64,000 nt of DNA from Acidiphilium rubrum (GTDB lineage: Bacteria > Pseudomonadota > Alphaproteobacteria > Acetobacterales > Acetobacteraceae): assembly GCF_900156265.1 (NCBI RefSeq), contig NZ_FTNE01000004.1, positions 62,001-126,000 on the forward strand, in the 5' to 3' direction. Below the pieces are notes generated by a model. It had not been told where the DNA came from. It did no database searches and worked only from the letters and a program-made list of their open reading frames with translations. The translations under genes were made by a program, and so were the position numbers. This document shows, piece by piece, positions 25,706 through 33,479 of this stretch (its first letter is position 1; every line of letters begins with the position of its first letter).

Positions 25706-27684
25706 AGCGTCTCGCGAATCTGCCGCCGCGCACCAAACGGATACTTTTTTCAGTCCTGTTGGCGTTTTTGCTGGTGTTTCCGTTTCTCGATACCGGCCAG
25801 GCGAATATCGATATCGCGGCGAACTGCGCCGCTTATGCCGCTCTGGCGCTTGGGCTGAACATCGTGGTCGGCTTCACCGGGTTGCTCGATCTGGGTTATG
25901 CGGCGTTTTTCGCGATTGGCGCCTATGCTTACGGCATCCTGAATTCGTATCAGCTGCACCCGGCATGGAGCAACGGCTGGGCGCCGCTGGCCGCGATCGG
26001 GTTTGTTGCGAAACTTGGCGCCGGGGCTGCCGCGACGGTGCATTTCACCTTTCCGTTCTGGGTGATGCTGCCGGTCTCGGCCGTCATCGCGGCCGGGTTC
26101 GGTGTGGCGTTCGGTGCGCCGACGTTGCGGCTGAAGGGTGATTATCTCGCCATCGTCACGCTCGGCTTTGGTGAGATCGTGCCGATCGTGGTGCGCAACT
26201 GGTCATCGCTCACCAACGGCGCCGAGGGATTGAACGGCGTGGCGCCCCCTTCGGTATTCGGTCACAGTTTCGGGATCGATTCGACGCCGTATTATTATGT
26301 CGGGCTCGGCATCGTGCTCCTCTTGCTGTTCATCAGCCAGCGTCTGAAGCCATCGCGCATCGGCCGCGCCTGGATGGCAATCCGCGAGGATGAAATTGCG
26401 GCGGGTGCGATGGGCATTCATACGACGCGGCTGAAACTTCTGGCGTTTGCCATGGGGGCCGGTTTCGCGGGGCTGACGGGTACGTTTTATATCGCGAAGC
26501 TGCAGACCGCGACGCCCGATATGTTCGACCTGCCGGTGTCGATCATGGTGTTGGTGATGATCGTGCTCGGCGGTCTCGGCAGCGTGTGGGGTGCGATTAT
26601 CGGGGCCGTGCTGCTGCAATTGCTGCAGGCGTGGTTTCTACCGGAACTCAGCGCGATGGTGCAGGCGCTCGGCAATGCGGTGCATTCGCCGTTTCTGTCG
26701 AACCTGGAACTCACATCGGCGTCCGAGCTGATTTTCGGCATCATTCTGGTGACCATGATGCTGTACCGGCGTGACGGCATCGTCCCCGCCAGTCGAAACG
26801 AGGTGCGGTTGAGTTTCGCCCAGCAGGATGCCGCAGTGTCGCGCGGGTCGTTGCCGGCGGTCGAGCGGTTGAGCCGCGCTTCCGCGCAGGCCGCGGCCGC
26901 CGGGGCACCAGCGGCGTTGGCGGTGCGGGATCTGACCGTGAAATTCGGTGGTTTGACCGCGTTGAAATCCGTCTCGCTCGATGTGCCGGCGGGTGGCATC
27001 GTCGCGGTGATCGGGCCGAATGGCAGCGGCAAATCGACGCTGTTTAACAGTATTACCGGGCTGGTGACACCCTCGGGCGGGTCGATCGACTTTGCCGGGC
27101 ATGAGCTGATCGGCCAGCGACCCGACCAGATACTGCGGTACGGTGTGGCCCGGACGTTTCAGAACATCCGGTTGTTCCCCAATCTGACCGTGATGGAGAA
27201 CGTGCTGATCGGGCAGCATACCCATCTGAAGGCGGGGCCGGCGGGCATCGTGCTCGGGCTGGGCGGTGTGCGGGCGGAAGAGCGCGAGGCGCGGGAGTTC
27301 GTGCTGGAACTGCTCGCGATGTTCGGCAACCGGTTGATCCCGCGGATCGATCAGGGGGTGGCGCAATTATCATACGCCAATCGCCGGCGCGTCGAGATTG
27401 CGCGCGCCTTGGCGACCAGACCGCGCCTGCTAATGCTCGATGAACCGACCGCGGGGATGAATCCGGCCGAGAGCCTCGAACTCGCCGAGCAGATCGCCGG
27501 GTTTCGCGATCTGGGCCTGACCGTATTGCTGGTGGAGCACAAGCTCGATGTGGTCACGCGGCTCGCCGACAACGTGATCGTGCTCGATTACGGCGAGAAA
27601 CTCGCCGAAGGGCCGGCCGATGTGGTGCGGCGCGATGAAGCGGTGATCGAGGCCTATATCGGGCGGGGTGCGGTCAATGCGTGA
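25702..27684 (+). CDS. Fused LivM-LivG: ABC permease plus ATPase
   Basis: 660 aa combining two proteins that are normally separate. Residues 1 to about 375 are a LivM permease (CAAYAALALGLNIVVGFTGL, LRLKGDYLAIVTLGFGEIVP, MVLGG-type region VLGGLGSVWGAIIGAVLLQL). A linker rich in Ala follows. Residues about 410-660 are a LivG ATPase with Walker A GPNGSGKST near 438, the signature-region QLSYANRRRVEIARAL, Walker B LLMLDEPTAGMNP and the His-loop VLLVEHKLD. The fusion fixes one permease to one ATPase; the second ATPase LivF is encoded next and overlaps by 8 nt. Confidence 0.93.
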   Translation: MKRLANLPPRTKRILFSVLLAFLLVFPFLDTGQANIDIAANCAAYAALALGLNIVVGFTGLLDLGYAAFFAIGAYAYGILNSYQLHPAWSNGWAPLAAIGFVAKLGAGAAATVHFTFPFWVMLPVSAVIAAGFGVAFGAPTLRLKGDYLAIVTLGFGEIVPIVVRNWSSLTNGAEGLNGVAPPSVFGHSFGIDSTPYYYVGLGIVLLLLFISQRLKPSRIGRAWMAIREDEIAAGAMGIHTTRLKLLAFAMGAGFAGLTGTFYIAKLQTATPDMFDLPVSIMVLVMIVLGGLGSVWGAIIGAVLLQLLQAWFLPELSAMVQALGNAVHSPFLSNLELTSASELIFGIILVTMMLYRRDGIVPASRNEVRLSFAQQDAAVSRGSLPAVERLSRASAQAAAAGAPAALAVRDLTVKFGGLTALKSVSLDVPAGGIVAVIGPNGSGKSTLFNSITGLVTPSGGSIDFAGHELIGQRPDQILRYGVARTFQNIRLFPNLTVMENVLIGQHTHLKAGPAGIVLGLGGVRAEEREAREFVLELLAMFGNRLIPRIDQGVAQLSYANRRRVEIARALATRPRLLMLDEPTAGMNPAESLELAEQIAGFRDLGLTVLLVEHKLDVVTRLADNVIVLDYGEKLAEGPADVVRRDEAVIEAYIGRGAVNA

Positions 27685-28414
27685 GGACGCCCCGTTGCTC
27701 GAATTCGATGCGGTTCACACGCATTACGGCGATCTGCACGTGCTCAAAGGCGTCGATTACACCATGAGCAGTACCGATATCATCGTGCTGCTCGGAGGCA
27801 ACGCCAGCGGCAAATCGACCACGATGAAGACCATCATGGGGACGGTGACGCCGACCGCCGGCGAAGTGCGCTATCGCGGCGACATCATCAACCGGTTGAG
27901 CACCGCCGAGCGGGTCAAGCGCGGAATCGCGCCCGTGCTGGAGGCGCGGCGGCTGTTTCCGCGCATGACGGTGTTCGAAAATCTGGAAATGGGGGCTTAC
28001 ACGCAAAAGCGCGGCGCCGAGTTCGACGCCGATCTGGAGCGGGTTTATGAATTGTTCCCGCGCGTCAAGGAGCGGCGGACTCAGCTGGCCGGCACGCTGT
28101 CGGGCGGTGAGCAGCAGATGGTCGCGATCGGCCGCGCGCTGATGGCAAGGCCTCGGCTGATCTGTATGGATGAGCCATCGATGGGCCTGTCGCCGCGCTT
28201 CGTCGAGATCGTGTTCGGTATCATTCAGACAATCAACCGCCAGGGTGTGGCGATTTTCATGGTCGAACAGAACGCCAATATGGCGTTGCAGATCGCCGAT
28301 CGGGGGTATGTGCTGCAAACCGGGCAGGTGGTGTTGTCCGGACCGGCGGCAGCGCTTGCCGCCAATCCCGCGATTCGCGAGGCCTATCTGGGTGAACTGC
28401 AAGTCGAGGCGTGA
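27677..28414 (+). CDS. livF: Branched-chain amino-acid ABC transporter ATPase (LivF-type)
   Basis: 245 aa from the ATG at 27677, overlapping the fusion gene by 8 nt. Walker A GGNASGKST (an Ala-Ser variant of GxNGxGKS), signature TLSGGEQQMVAIGRAL, Walker B LICMDEPSMGLSP and the terminal FMVEQNANMALQIADRGYVL are all typical of LivF. It pairs with the LivG half encoded upstream to drive import. Last gene of the operon; the convergent cbpM gene ends 10 nt beyond. Confidence 0.93.
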   Translation: MREDAPLLEFDAVHTHYGDLHVLKGVDYTMSSTDIIVLLGGNASGKSTTMKTIMGTVTPTAGEVRYRGDIINRLSTAERVKRGIAPVLEARRLFPRMTVFENLEMGAYTQKRGAEFDADLERVYELFPRVKERRTQLAGTLSGGEQQMVAIGRALMARPRLICMDEPSMGLSPRFVEIVFGIIQTINRQGVAIFMVEQNANMALQIADRGYVLQTGQVVLSGPAAALAANPAIREAYLGELQVEA

Positions 28415-28424
28415 GGCGGTTTGA

Positions 28425-28757
28425 TCAGCCGATCAGCCGGGCAATCATGTCGGCGCGGATGTTCGGCGGTGCCGTCTGGTCGATCGCCGCGCCGACCTGG
28501 CGTAGGCGTCGACGCAGGTCGTAGATCTGGTCGAGCAGGCAGAGCACGATCGGCATGGTGTCATCATTGACCTGCAGATCGTTCATCAACTCATGGATCA
28601 GACGGACCCGTGCCATGTCGATTTCGGTAAAGACGTAGCCGGTCGGCGCGGCATCCGGGCGGACCCATTGGTTTTCGATCCACCGGTCGAGATCGGGCCG
28701 TTTGATGCCGTCGATGTCGCGGATGACGATATCGATGGTGACGGTGCGGGTCGTCAT
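28425..28757 (-). CDS. cbpM: Chaperone modulator CbpM
   Basis: A 110-aa member of the CbpM/MerR-like family. The middle region VFTEIDMARVRLIHELMNDL and the tail LCLLDQIYDLRRRLRQVGAA fit the family, which binds the J-domain of CbpA and inhibits its DnaK co-chaperone activity. Its start overlaps the stop of the cbpA-type gene (ATGA), which strongly supports the pairing. Confidence 0.85.
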   Translation of the reverse strand: MTTRTVTIDIVIRDIDGIKRPDLDRWIENQWVRPDAAPTGYVFTEIDMARVRLIHELMNDLQVNDDTMPIVLCLLDQIYDLRRRLRQVGAAIDQTAPPNIRADMIARLIG

Positions 28758-29689
28758 GGGTTGGTTTCCATGGTCTGGCGCGGGTCGGCCGCGGTAGAGG
28801 GTTTCCAGTTCCGCAGGAATGCTTCGAGTGCTTCATCCGGCGTGCCGATGGTGACGCGCAGGGTCGCGTACAGATCGCCGGCCGGCGTGGTGCCGTTGCC
28901 CGGCACGCCGCGGCCGCGCAGGCGCAGGATGGTGCCGTTGTCGGAATGCGGCGGCACGCGCATGCGCACCGCACCGCCTGGGGTCGGCACCTCGATCGGG
29001 CCGCCGAGCACGGCCTCCGGCAGGGTGATCGGCAGATCGAGCCGGATGTCCTGACCATCGCGGGCAAAATATTTATGCGGTGCGACGGTGATGGCGATCA
29101 GCGCGTCGCCCGCGGGTCCGCCGTTGCGGCCCGGGTTGCCCTTGCCGCGCAGGCGCAGGATGTGGCCATCTTCCGTTGCGGGGGGAATTTTGACGTCGAG
29201 CGTGCTGCCGTCGGGCAGGGTCAGACGGGTCGTGGTGCCATTGACGGCATCGAGAAAGCTGGTGGTGAGGCTGTAATGTGCGTCGGGCCCGCGCGCCGGG
29301 CCTTGGTTGCGCGGGCGGTTCGCTTCGTTGAACATCGACCCGAAGATCGATTCGAGATCTTCGGGGTCCCAGTTGCCGGCCTGGCCGCCCGCCGCTCCGC
29401 CGCTGTAGCGCTGCCCGGCGGCGGCTTCGGCGTATTCGCGATAACTGGGGCGGCGTGGCGCCGCCTCATGCCCTTCCGCATCGATCTCGCCGCGATCGAA
29501 TTTGCCGCGTTTTTCGGGATCGGAGAGCAGGGCGTGCGCCGAGGCGATGTCCTTGAACCGGGCTTCGGCGGCGGCGTTGCCTGGGTTGAGATCGGGATGA
29601 TGGGTCTTCGCGAGCTTACGATAGGCGCGCCGGATGGTATCGGCGCTCGCATCGCGCGCGACGCCGAGTGTTTCATAGGGGTTTGGCAC
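28754..29689 (-). CDS. cbpA: CbpA-type DnaJ co-chaperone
   Basis: 311 aa. An N-terminal J-domain (NPYETLGVARDASADTIRRA with the HPD triad in AKTHHPDLNPGN near residue 33), a Gly/Ala-rich linker, then the two substrate-binding DnaJ C-terminal domains (LRLRGKGNPGRNGGPAGDAL and LRLRGRGVPGNG). There is no zinc-finger CxxCxGxG, which separates it from DnaJ and places it with CbpA. It stimulates DnaK and is controlled by the coupled CbpM. Confidence 0.92.
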   Translation of the reverse strand: MPNPYETLGVARDASADTIRRAYRKLAKTHHPDLNPGNAAAEARFKDIASAHALLSDPEKRGKFDRGEIDAEGHEAAPRRPSYREYAEAAAGQRYSGGAAGGQAGNWDPEDLESIFGSMFNEANRPRNQGPARGPDAHYSLTTSFLDAVNGTTTRLTLPDGSTLDVKIPPATEDGHILRLRGKGNPGRNGGPAGDALIAITVAPHKYFARDGQDIRLDLPITLPEAVLGGPIEVPTPGGAVRMRVPPHSDNGTILRLRGRGVPGNGTTPAGDLYATLRVTIGTPDEALEAFLRNWKPSTAADPRQTMETNP

Positions 29690-29783
29690 GGTCGGTATCC
29701 TTGGCAGCGACAGGCATAGCCTAGATCAAAGCACGCGGCGACGTGGCTTGATAGCCCTGCGGGCCGGCGCCTGGTCTAGGACA

Positions 29784-31688
29784 TCAGTGTTCCCTGTTGA
29801 CCGCGACGCCGTCGAGGCCACGATAGACCGTGTTGCGCGAGACGCCGAGGCTGCGGGCGGTGGCGCTGATGTTGCCGCCGTTCTCGCGAAAGGTGGCGCG
29901 AATCCGCGCGCGAACGATATCGCGTAGGTCGTGCGGGTCGTCGGACTCCGCGCGCTGCATGGCACGCTGGCCGACGAAGGTTTCCGCAGCCATTTGGTCG
30001 ATCACCCCGCCCTCCTGCTGCAATGCGAGGCGAAGCAGGGCGCTCTTCAACTCGCGAATATTGCCGCACCAGGCATGACCGGCGAGCACGCGCGCCCCAT
30101 CATCGGTGATCGTGGTATCCGGCGCGAAACGGGCGAGCAGGTGGCGCGCAATCGTTGCGAAGTCCGCCCGATCGTTCAGTGCGGGCAACCGCACTTCGGC
30201 GGTGTTGAGGCGGTAGAGCAGATCGGCACGGAAGTGCCCGGCAGCGACCGCCGCATCGAGGTCGGCATTGGTGGCCGCGATCAGACGAACATCGACCGTC
30301 CGGTTGCGGGTGCTGCCGACTGGACGGATCGTCCAATCGTCGAGGAGGCGGAGCAGCACGGCCTGCAACGGGCGTTTCATGTCACCGATTTCATCGAGGA
30401 ACAGCGTGCCGCCATCGGCTTCGGCGACCAGGCCCGGCGCGCCGCCGCGCCTCGCGCCAGTGTAGGCGCCATCGGCATAGCCGAACAACTCCGCCTCGAT
30501 CAGGGTCTCCGCCAGGGCCGCGCAATTGACGGGTACGAAAGCACCACGCCGTCCGCTGGCCGCATGGGCGTAGCGGGCAAGCAATTCCTTCCCCGTGCCG
30601 GTCGCGCCACGGATCAGGAGGGGCAGGTTGCGTGCGGCGGCCGAGGCGGCGAGGCGGAGACCGGCGGCGACCGCAGGATCGTCGGCCACGAAATCTGGTT
30701 TGACGACGTCTGGTTTCGCCTGCGGGCCGGCAATCGCCGGGCGGGCCGCGACCGCGACCGCGACCGCGACGCCGCGGGCGGCTTTCGGTGTTTCCAGCGT
30801 CGCGACATAGATGCTACCGACCCGGTCTTCCAACGTGCCGATGTCGCCGCGCGCGCAGGCGTCATGGAACACGCCGAAGCCCGTTCGGAAAATCGCATCG
30901 AAACTGCGCCCCATCACGACCGGCAGTCCGGCGAGCAGGAATCGCGCCTGGCGGTTGGCGGCGAGTACGCGCCCGCTCTCGGAAAACACCAGTATGCCGG
31001 CGCTGAGCGTTGAAAGATATTCGGGCCGGCTGTGGAACGCGATGATCCGGTGGCGCGCGTGGGTTTCGCGCAGCAGGAGGTTCTCGATCTGTACCGCGGC
31101 CATGCCGACCAGGGCGCGGGTGTGGCTCTGGCGCGATCCGCAGTCCGACGAGGCATCAAGCACGCAGGCGAGCGCACCATCCGGCCCGAATACCGGTGCC
31201 GCGATGCAGGTGATGGCATTATGGCGGCGAAAGAAATGCTCGCCACCATGAATGCTCTGCGCCGTCCCGGTCGCGATGGTGGTGCCGAGCGCGTTAGTGC
31301 CGCAATGGATTTCATCCCAGATGGTGCCGGGTTCGATCGAGGCAGCCTGCGCTTCACGCGCGAAACTGGGGTCTGCGATGGCATCGAGCAGCAGCCCATC
31401 GGGTGCTGCGAGGGCAACCATGAAGTTGCTGCCGGCGATCTGCTGGTACAATGCCCGCAACTCCGCCGAGGCAAGGCGGTGGACCATCGCGCGCTGATCG
31501 CGGGCGCGGCGGAGATGATCGGCCCCGACATTTTCAATGCGCGGCGCGGCCGTGGGATCGAGCCCGGATGACAGGCATCGCTGCCAGCTATCGCGGATAT
31601 CGGCGGACAGCAGGTCGGCGACGACCAGACCGTTCGATTCGAGCGCGGCCCGCGCGTGACCCACCCGGTCTTCGGCATGCAGCAACAT
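29784..31688 (-). CDS. AcoR-type sigma-54-dependent activator
   Basis: 634 aa from the ATG at 31688, which has GGAGG at 6 nt; an in-frame ATG 12 nt earlier contains that ribosome site and is unlikely. The N-terminal GAF-type sensor (SNFMVALAAPDGLLLDAIAD, DEIHCGTNALGTTIATG) is followed by a PAS-like part. The AAA+ domain follows with Walker A GATGTGKE near residue 360, a GAYTGA loop near 405 (Tyr for the usual Phe in the sigma-54-contact loop) and GGTLFLDEIGDM. A Fis-type HTH (GGNISATARSLGVSRNTVYR) ends it. It diverges from the beta-propeller gene. The target and effector are unknown. The domain plan matches MimR encoded 8 kb away. Confidence 0.9.
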   Translation of the reverse strand: MLLHAEDRVGHARAALESNGLVVADLLSADIRDSWQRCLSSGLDPTAAPRIENVGADHLRRARDQRAMVHRLASAELRALYQQIAGSNFMVALAAPDGLLLDAIADPSFAREAQAASIEPGTIWDEIHCGTNALGTTIATGTAQSIHGGEHFFRRHNAITCIAAPVFGPDGALACVLDASSDCGSRQSHTRALVGMAAVQIENLLLRETHARHRIIAFHSRPEYLSTLSAGILVFSESGRVLAANRQARFLLAGLPVVMGRSFDAIFRTGFGVFHDACARGDIGTLEDRVGSIYVATLETPKAARGVAVAVAVAARPAIAGPQAKPDVVKPDFVADDPAVAAGLRLAASAAARNLPLLIRGATGTGKELLARYAHAASGRRGAFVPVNCAALAETLIEAELFGYADGAYTGARRGGAPGLVAEADGGTLFLDEIGDMKRPLQAVLLRLLDDWTIRPVGSTRNRTVDVRLIAATNADLDAAVAAGHFRADLLYRLNTAEVRLPALNDRADFATIARHLLARFAPDTTITDDGARVLAGHAWCGNIRELKSALLRLALQQEGGVIDQMAAETFVGQRAMQRAESDDPHDLRDIVRARIRATFRENGGNISATARSLGVSRNTVYRGLDGVAVNREH

Positions 31689-31948
31689 GGGTTCCTCCAT
31701 TCAGCTTCGTTGGTCCGAGCTGTTTTGGCAGGGGCTCAGCACCCCGGATGTTGATCGTAGTGCATGGGAGTTCAAAACCCTAGCAAAATCCGCTGTCGAA
31801 GCTGGCATTGTTCAGAAACGGAGCGGTCCCTCCATCCTCTGTTCATGCCGACAACAACGGACATGTCGTTTTGCATTGCAGCAACCGACATAAAGACTTG
31901 ATATTCACTGCCTCCAAACCGTGGCACGGCAATTGCTATTTGGGTTTC

Positions 31949-33046
31949 ATGGATGTCGCAGCCGCTCAAGCCCCGCCGCCCCTGCACGATCTGCTCGGGG
32001 TCAGCTTTGTCTTCAACACCACCGTCAACGCGCTCGTCTGGGATGGTGATGTGGCGTGTTTCGGCCTTGCCGACGGGGCAGTCGCGCGGCTGACCTCGCA
32101 ATGGCCGGGCGCACCGCGCCTGGTACCGCGGCCGGGTGGGGGTATCGAAATCATCGCCTCCGCCGCGCCGCCGCCGCCGCCGGTGATCATCGGCGCCCAT
32201 CGCACCCCGACATTATCGCTCGCTGCGGATCCGCTCGGCGGGGTTGTGTCTGGTGGTGCCGATGGCAGGTTTCTGCGCCTCGCCGATGGCAGTGTGATGC
32301 AGCTTGCTGAGCGGGCGCGCCGGCGGATCAACGCGGTTGCTGCCGGACGCGGCGGGCGGCGGGCATTCGCCGGTGGCCGGCAGGTCGACCAGCTCGGGCC
32401 GGATCAGAAGCGCCTGACCATGCCGGGTCCGGTCGCCTCGCTGTGTTACGATCCATCCGGTCTGCATCTCGCGATCGGTTACGATGGTGGCGTGTCGCTC
32501 GAAGCGTGCGCGATCCGCCAGGCGCCGCGATTCGAGGCGCCGGGGCCGTTCCGCCTGATCTGTTGGGATGCGGATGGCGCGCGCGTGGCGGCCGCCGCGC
32601 CGGGCGGGTGTGTGGCCGTGCGTAGCCGGGCGGAGGATGTGTGGCGCACCATCGATGTGCCGATCCGCGCCACGGCGATGGGTTTCACCAGCGATGGTGT
32701 TCTGGTGATCGCTGGCGCCGAGGGTGTTTACCTGTGGGATGCCCCCGGCGGCGCGCGCCCGTTCGCGATCGGGTTCGATGGTCGCCAGGCGGTCGGGCCG
32801 ATTGCGTGCCATCCACGGCTAGGCCTGGTGGCCTGCGCCGATCGTGCGGGTGGCGTCGTGCTCGGGCGGCCCGGGCTGCGCGACGTCATGCTGATCCGCG
32901 ACGCCGGCAGTGCCCCGGTTGCGCTGGCTTTCGCGCGGAACGGCGAGGCACTGGCATTTGCGACCATGGATGGCGAGGCTGGCACGGTGCTGTTGCCCGA
33001 TCTGTTGTTCCGCCCCGCCCAGGGCGGCCGAGGAGACATGAAATGA
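31949..33046 (+). CDS. WD40/beta-propeller-like protein, unknown
   Basis: About 365 aa from the ATG at 31949; a longer form starting at 31808 is possible but its first 47 residues look like untranslated sequence and neither has a good ribosome site. Repeated short beta-type blocks such as VNALVWDGDVACFGLADGAV, SLAADPLGGVVSGGADGRFL, LCYDPSGLHLAIGYDGGVSL and ALAFARNGEALAFATMDGEA fit a seven-bladed propeller, probably a protein-binding scaffold. No catalytic motif is seen. The stop overlaps the start of a 65-aa gene (ATGA), and both lie just before the sigma-54 promoter of the mim genes. Confidence 0.7.
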   Translation: MDVAAAQAPPPLHDLLGVSFVFNTTVNALVWDGDVACFGLADGAVARLTSQWPGAPRLVPRPGGGIEIIASAAPPPPPVIIGAHRTPTLSLAADPLGGVVSGGADGRFLRLADGSVMQLAERARRRINAVAAGRGGRRAFAGGRQVDQLGPDQKRLTMPGPVASLCYDPSGLHLAIGYDGGVSLEACAIRQAPRFEAPGPFRLICWDADGARVAAAAPGGCVAVRSRAEDVWRTIDVPIRATAMGFTSDGVLVIAGAEGVYLWDAPGGARPFAIGFDGRQAVGPIACHPRLGLVACADRAGGVVLGRPGLRDVMLIRDAGSAPVALAFARNGEALAFATMDGEAGTVLLPDLLFRPAQGGRGDMK

Positions 33047-33240
33047 CCGACCCGATGACCGATGAAGAAGCTTCGAAAGATCGGTTTTTCAAGGAACTGG
33101 GCATGATCGCCGAACGCATGATTGCAGCGCACGGCAAGGATTTTGCCATGGGCGTGCTGGTGCTGGCGGCCCGCTGGATCGCCGAAGGCAAGAGCTTTGC
33201 CGAACATCGTGGTGCATCCGATGACAGGGCCGCGTCGTGA
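33043..33240 (+). CDS. 65-aa protein coupled to the propeller gene, unknown
   Basis: Starts inside the stop of the previous gene (ATGA) with AGGAG 6-10 nt upstream. The sequence is acidic at the N-terminus, then amphipathic helical (FFKELGMIAERMIAAHGKDF, AMGVLVLAARWIAEGKSF). No family is recognised. Tight coupling suggests it works with the propeller protein. It ends about 106 nt upstream of the mimA sigma-54 promoter. Confidence 0.65.
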   Translation: MTDPMTDEEASKDRFFKELGMIAERMIAAHGKDFAMGVLVLAARWIAEGKSFAEHRGASDDRAAS

Positions 33241-33256
33241 CCGTCTGTCGCAATCT

Positions 33257-33281
33257 GCCACAGCATTCACGGTGGTGTGGC
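33257..33281. promoter_or_regulatory. Candidate upstream activator site for the mim promoter
   Basis: A 25-bp imperfect dyad GCCACAGCA-N7-TGGTGTGGC (8 of 9 arm pairs match). Its centre is about 104 nt upstream of the predicted start of transcription from the sigma-54 promoter, a normal distance for a MimR/AcoR-type enhancer site. A second weaker dyad GACAG-N17-CTGTC lies at 33223-33249. Confidence 0.45.
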
Positions 33282-33346
33282 GCGGTCTGGAACAGTCTCG
33301 CGCTGCTATCGTACGGGAACCGGCTGATTTCAATGGATGCAGATCC

Positions 33347-33362
33347 TGGCACCGAACTTGCA
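33347..33362 (+). promoter_or_regulatory. Sigma-54 promoter of mimABCD
   Basis: TGGCACCGAACTTGCA matches the -24/-12 consensus TGGCAC-N5-TTGCA at every fixed position. It lies 117 nt before the mimA start, leaving an untranslated leader of about 107 nt. A sigma-54 activator gene (mimR) at the far end of the cluster supports it. Confidence 0.88.
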
Positions 33363-33479
33363 ATTCCATCCCTTGCGATCTCTGGCTGCCGGACATCCTA
33401 TGACGTGAACCGGCACAACAGACGACCGCTCGATGCGTGACGATACTTTGAGATCAACATCATTCGGGAGAAAACCAAG

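Noticed and set aside
31726-31741. Second sigma-54 promoter TGGCAGGGGCTCAGCA
   Set aside because: GG and GC are correctly spaced but the TTGC element is poor (CAGC); kept only as a hint in a finding.
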